Origin: Sebaldella termitidis ATCC 33386
GTDB lineage: Bacteria; Fusobacteriota; Fusobacteriia; Fusobacteriales; Leptotrichiaceae
NCBI RefSeq assembly: GCF_000024405.1
Contig: NC_013517.1
Location: 2,046,001-2,110,000 of the forward strand
Reading direction: 5' to 3'
DNA: 64,000 bases
The position numbers and the translations under genes were made by a program. Each line of letters opens with the position of its first letter. Positions within the stretch are counted from its first letter, which is position 1. A model generated the notes under the pieces. It saw nothing but the letters and a program-made list of their open reading frames with translations. It made no database searches and was not told the DNA's origin. This document shows, in pieces, positions 60,854 through 64,000 of this stretch.

Positions 60854-62050
60854 TTATACCTCCTGAGTATTTTCAATTAATATTTTTGTACAGTTGTCAA
60901 GTATCTGATCTATGTCATTTTCATATAAATAATCCCAGCCTGCCCAGAGAAATTTTCTGTCTTCGACATTATTTTCCACATCTGGATGTACACTTGGAAA
61001 ATATCCCTGTTTTGAAAGTATTTCCCCGGTTTCTTTGCTTGAAAGAAATTTTGCTGTTTTATCAAGAGAAGCACTTTCACGATTTTTAATAAGCATAAAT
61101 ATAGGTGAAATTATAGCTCCGTCTTTGGGCCAGTTTACAAACATTTTCGATCTTTCCGGCAGCATCTTGGTGAAAAAATACGGTATTATTGTTATTGCCG
61201 GTTTATTTGCCTTTAATTTATCTGCTTTAAGCATTTGTGAAGGATGAAGACTGTCAAGAAAATTATTTTTTAATTTTCTGATCCCGTCATAGCCGAATCT
61301 GCTGTGCAGGGTGATAAGAGCAGCATTGTATAAATCAAGGTCACCCATTGGAATACTAATGCTTTTTTCAAATTCAGGGCTCAAAAGATCTTCCCATGTT
61401 TCCGGACATTTTCTTCCTTTCAGCTCTGACGGATTAACAAGCATAACTGCAGGTACTGTACCTATCACAGCATAATTTCCGTATGGATCCTTCAGACCTG
61501 TATTATCAAATATTTTATTATATTTTTCAAGTCCTGTTTTATCTTTAAATACAGATTCTTCTTTTATTCTGTTTTTCAGATTCCGGCCAAAAAACAGTTC
61601 AAAGCCTGTAGAGATAAATATATCAGGTACTTTTGAGAAATCATTGTCTTTTATAAGATCTTCCATCCATCCTGAGCCTGATGATGCAGATTTCAAATCA
61701 TAATTCAGCTTTATTTCAGGATTATCAGAATCAAATTTTTTGAAGGCTTCCAAAAGAGGAAGTCTTATGGGGCAGGGAAGAAGCCCTGAAACATCTGTTC
61801 CCCCAGTTTTATATTCTCTGGTTTCTGCGGTAATATCTGCATCATATGTATCAAATGAAGAATTCAGCGTATCCAGAAGTATTTCCAGATTTATTTTTTT
61901 TGTTTTTGCTGCCATCTCAAGAGTTAATTTATTTAGAAGGGCTGACTTGGAGCTGTCATCAAACCCGCTTATATTTTTCGATTTTAAAATATTTACCGAA
62001 GAAGGATATTTTGATACAATTTCACCTAGTGTCATTTCTTTTTTTATCAT
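60854..62050 (-). CDS. Cytosolic solute-binding-protein-like protein with DUF1858-like head
   Basis: A 398-residue protein in two parts. Residues 1-65 match a DUF1858/ScdA-N-type helical domain (MTLGEIVSKYPSSVNILK ... LTLEMAAKTKKINLEILLDTLN). From about 95 on it resembles the type II periplasmic binding proteins for Fe3+ or oxyanions, with PDIFISTGFELFFGR, DPYGNYAVIGTVPAVMLVN, PETWEDLLSPEFEKSI and FVNWPKDGAIISPIFMLIKN. It has no signal peptide and starts with soluble residues, so it should stay in the cytosol, which is odd for this fold. First gene of the operon, with a CRP/FNR-like site upstream. It has an AGGTAATATTTATG start region. Confidence 0.8.
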   Translation of the reverse strand: MIKKEMTLGEIVSKYPSSVNILKSKNISGFDDSSKSALLNKLTLEMAAKTKKINLEILLDTLNSSFDTYDADITAETREYKTGGTDVSGLLPCPIRLPLLEAFKKFDSDNPEIKLNYDLKSASSGSGWMEDLIKDNDFSKVPDIFISTGFELFFGRNLKNRIKEESVFKDKTGLEKYNKIFDNTGLKDPYGNYAVIGTVPAVMLVNPSELKGRKCPETWEDLLSPEFEKSISIPMGDLDLYNAALITLHSRFGYDGIRKLKNNFLDSLHPSQMLKADKLKANKPAITIIPYFFTKMLPERSKMFVNWPKDGAIISPIFMLIKNRESASLDKTAKFLSSKETGEILSKQGYFPSVHPDVENNVEDRKFLWAGWDYLYENDIDQILDNCTKILIENTQEV

Positions 62051-62081
62051 AAATATTACCTGCTTTCTAATTTATATAAAT

Positions 62082-62124
62082 ATCTTACATAAATTTTCAC
62101 TAAAAAAATGTAACATTGGTTACA
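62082..62124 (-). promoter_or_regulatory. CRP/FNR-like site and promoter of the three-gene operon
   Basis: TGTAAC-ATTG-GTTACA (62109-62124) is a perfect inverted repeat. On the minus strand TGTAAGAT (extended -10, TAAGAT at 62087-62082) puts the transcript start near 62075, with the palindrome centred about 41.5 bases upstream. That is where class II CRP/FNR-family activators bind. No -35 box is seen, which agrees with activation. Confidence 0.65.
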
Positions 62125-62196
62125 ATTGATGACTATATTTTATGAATGTGTGCTGAAATGCCCTGTTTATTTATTAAAGGATGTATAAGAAGAGAG

Positions 62197-62226
62197 TTGC
62201 TATTTTATGGAAATGTATGGTATAAT
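62197..62226 (+). promoter_or_regulatory. Promoter of pnp
   Basis: TTGCTA (62197-62202) and TATAAT (62221-62226), spacer 18, with an extended TGG before the -10 box. Transcription would start near 62233, just before the leader hairpin. Confidence 0.75.
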
Positions 62227-62237
62227 CACTATAAATC

Positions 62238-62321
62238 AAGAAGAAAAGGAGTAAGTAATTCTTAAATTCTTTGTATCAATACATATCTAAGAGTATTTAA
62301 GTGTTATTTGCTTCTCTTCTT
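62238..62321 (+). promoter_or_regulatory. Long hairpin in the pnp leader
   Basis: AAGAAGA (62238-62244) pairs with TCTTCTT (62315-62321), and the pairing continues inward with a few mismatches. A nested CTTAAAT/ATTTAAG stem (62261-62267 and 62295-62301) adds to it. In E. coli a leader hairpin of pnp is cut by RNase III and then used by PNPase to control its own synthesis; a similar role is likely here by analogy. Confidence 0.6.
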
Positions 62322-62351
62322 GGTTTTAAATTTATAAACAGGAGGAATAAT

Positions 62352-64000
62352 ATGTTTAATGAAAAATCCTATGAATTGAAAATAGGAGAAAAAACAGTAA
62401 AGATAAGCAGCGGTAAAATAGCGAGACAGGCAAGCGGAGCAGTAATAGTAGAATGCGGAAAGACAGTACTTCTGGTTACAGCGACAAGAAGTAAGGAAGT
62501 AAGAGAAGGGACAGACTTTTTCCCGCTGACAGTGGACTATATAGAAAAATTTTATGCTTCCGGAAAATTTCCCGGAGGTTTTATAAAGAGAGAATCAAGA
62601 CCGTCTACAGACGAGGTGCTTATAGCAAGATTGATAGACAGACCTATAAGACCGTTATTTCCTGAAGGGTTTTTCTACGGAGTTCATATAGTAATAACTG
62701 TAATCTCTTTTGATGAGGTAAATCTTCCGGAAAATCTGGCTACACTAGGAGTATCAGCGGCATTGTCAATATCTGATATACCTTTCGCAGGACCGGTGGG
62801 AGGAGTAAACGTAGGTTATATAGATGGAAAATTTGTGCTTAATCCTACACCTGAGGAACTGGAAATAAGTGATATTGAACTGTCTGTGGCAGGTACTGCA
62901 GATGCAGTAACTATGGTCGAAGCAGGAGCAAATGAAATTCCCGAGGATATAATGCTGGAGGCTATTATGTTCGGGCATGGAAAAATAAAAGAGATGTGTG
63001 AAGAGCAGGAAAAATTCATAAGCCAGTTTGAAGTAAATAAAATGGAGTTTGAAGTGGCAGAAGTGAATCCCGAAGTAAAAAGCTTTATAGATGAGAAAGC
63101 AACAGAGGAGCTGGGGGCTGCTATAGAGAAACACGGGAAGCATGAAAGAGATGATGCTATAGATGCTCTTTTTGACAGACTTCTGGAAGAATTTTCCGCA
63201 TCATATGAGAATAATGAAATACCTGCTGATATAGCAAAAGAATTTAAAAACTATTATCATGATTTAATGAAAAAAATGGTAAGAGAATCTATCTTATATA
63301 AAAAGAACAGACCGGACGGAAGAAAGACGGAAGAGATAAGACCTATAGATGTGGAGATAGACACACTGCCTATACCGCATGGTTCTGCATTGTTTACAAG
63401 AGGAGAAACACAGGCACTGGTTACGGTAACACTGGGAAGCAGAGTGAATGAGCAGATAGTAGACGGAATGGAAGAGGAATCAAGAAAGAAATTTTACCTT
63501 CATTATAATTTTCCTCCTTATTCAGTGGGTGAAGCCGGATTTATGAGAGCTCCGGGAAGAAGAGAGCTGGGACACGGAAGCCTTGCTGAAAGAGCATTAA
63601 AGTATATGATACCTGAACAGGAAGATTTTCCTTATACTATAAGAGTAGTTTCTGAAATTACAGAATCAAACGGATCATCATCACAGGCAAGTATATGCGG
63701 CGGATCGCTTGCATTAATGGCAGCAGGTGTGCCGATGAAGAGCTCTGTAGCCGGAATAGCAATGGGTCTCATAAAAGAAAACGAAGAATTCGTAGTTCTT
63801 ACTGATATTCAGGGATTGGAAGACCACCTTGGAGATATGGACTTTAAGGTAGCAGGAACTAAGAATGGTATTACAGCTCTTCAGATGGATATAAAGATAA
63901 CAGGAATTACAAGAGAAATAATGGAGATTGCATTGAAGCAGGCTCACAACGGAAGAATGTTCATACTTGATAAAATGAATGCTGTTATTCCGGAGCCAAG
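62352..64000 (+). CDS. pnp: Polyribonucleotide nucleotidyltransferase, 3' end outside window
   Basis: The first 549 codons of PNPase, which degrades RNA 3' to 5' with phosphate. The frame starts at ATG 62352 after AGGAGGAATAAT and stays open to the window edge. The first RNase PH domain shows [19 protein letters not shown] and [20 protein letters not shown]. The all-helical linker covers about residues 220-300. The second RNase PH domain shows [26 protein letters not shown], the catalytic [17 protein letters not shown] and the [13 protein letters not shown] metal site. The KH and S1 domains lie beyond the edge. Its leader carries a long hairpin. Confidence 0.97.
   Translation, partial: MFNEKSYELKIGEKTVKISSGKIARQASGAVIVECGKTVLLVTATRSKEVREGTDFFPLTVDYIEKFYASGKFPGGFIKRESRPSTDEVLIARLIDRPIRPLFPEGFFYGVHIVITVISFDEVNLPENLATLGVSAALSISDIPFAGPVGGVNVGYIDGKFVLNPTPEELEISDIELSVAGTADAVTMVEAGANEIPEDIMLEAIMFGHGKIKEMCEEQEKFISQFEVNKMEFEVAEVNPEVKSFIDEKATEELGAAIEKHGKHERDDAIDALFDRLLEEFSASYENNEIPADIAKEFKNYYHDLMKKMVRESILYKKNRPDGRKTEEIRPIDVEIDTLPIPHGSALFTRGETQALVTVTLGSRVNEQIVDGMEEESRKKFYLHYNFPPYSVGEAGFMRAPGRRELGHGSLAERALKYMIPEQEDFPYTIRVVSEITESNGSSSQASICGGSLALMAAGVPMKSSVAGIAMGLIKENEEFVVLTDIQGLEDHLGDMDFKVAGTKNGITALQMDIKITGITREIMEIALKQAHNGRMFILDKMNAVIPEP

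Noticed and set aside
1-64000. CRISPR arrays, tRNA or rRNA genes, insertion sequences, prophage
   Set aside because: No regularly spaced repeats, cloverleaf sequences, transposase or phage genes were seen in reading through; a tRNAscan and repeat search would settle it.

Overview
The window looks like a chromosomal segment of an AT-rich, Gram-negative, fermentative anaerobe of the Fusobacteriota, most like Leptotrichiaceae and probably Sebaldella or a close relative. The grounds are the AT-rich codon use, the strong AGGAGG ribosome binding sites, a 2263-residue autotransporter of the fusobacterial repeat type, several sugar PTS loci, a glycyl radical enzyme, and housekeeping genes (holA, rpsT, pgpH-like/ybeY/dgkA-PAP2, ppaC, pnp) in layouts seen in that phylum. 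The genus is inference from memory; no rRNA or tRNA gene is present to fix it. I see no insertion sequence, prophage or CRISPR array.

Layout. 1-3.7 kb: acetyltransferases, a MATE exporter, small membrane proteins and a frameshifted NTF2/SnoaL-like gene. 3.9-8 kb: a beta-carbonic-anhydrase-like protein, PPK2, a spore-photoproduct-lyase-like radical SAM protein and holA, then Imm51-like and rpsT genes on the other strand. 8.5-15.4 kb: a PTS (IIA, IIC, IIB), a DeoR repressor, a glycyl radical enzyme, its activase and an FSA-type aldolase, matching the gene set of the Escherichia coli frw/pflDC/fsa loci; the PTS and radical-enzyme promoters share an identical 19-nt element. 15.5-23.3 kb: a secreted protein and the giant autotransporter. 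23.6-30.5 kb: a JAMM-DinG fusion helicase, pgpH-like, ybeY, a DgkA-PAP2 fusion and a manganese pyrophosphatase.

30.7-43.2 kb: a tightly packed ten-gene run. It encodes HMG-CoA reductase, a UbiA prenyltransferase, a rifampicin-phosphotransferase-like dikinase, a BtaA/DUF3419 aminocarboxypropyl transferase, a dolichol/phytol-kinase-like CTP-dependent enzyme, a double GNAT-like protein, an AMP-forming ligase, both fumarase subunits and malic enzyme. The combination suggests an undescribed isoprenoid-linked polar lipid or small-molecule pathway with its own supply of reductant. This is one of two candidates for a new system.

43.3-54.7 kb: accessory genes (ankyrin protein, acetyltransferase, a decayed PTS IIA copy, a homing-endonuclease-repeat protein, RpiR regulator, pirin under paired palindromes, DUF896), a fructose-type PTS/1-phosphofructokinase/aldolase operon and a PHP phosphatase. 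54.9-59 kb: small membrane proteins, a second sugar acetyltransferase and a LysR regulator.

59.1-62.1 kb: the second candidate, a three-gene minus-strand operon. It encodes a solute-binding-protein-like protein that has no signal peptide and carries a DUF1858/ScdA-N-like head, a HypB/UreG/CobW-like GTPase with cysteine pairs, and an ABC-type ATPase with a similar head. No permease is encoded. A CRP/FNR-like palindrome lies about 41.5 bp before the inferred start of transcription. The window ends inside pnp, whose leader can form a long hairpin.
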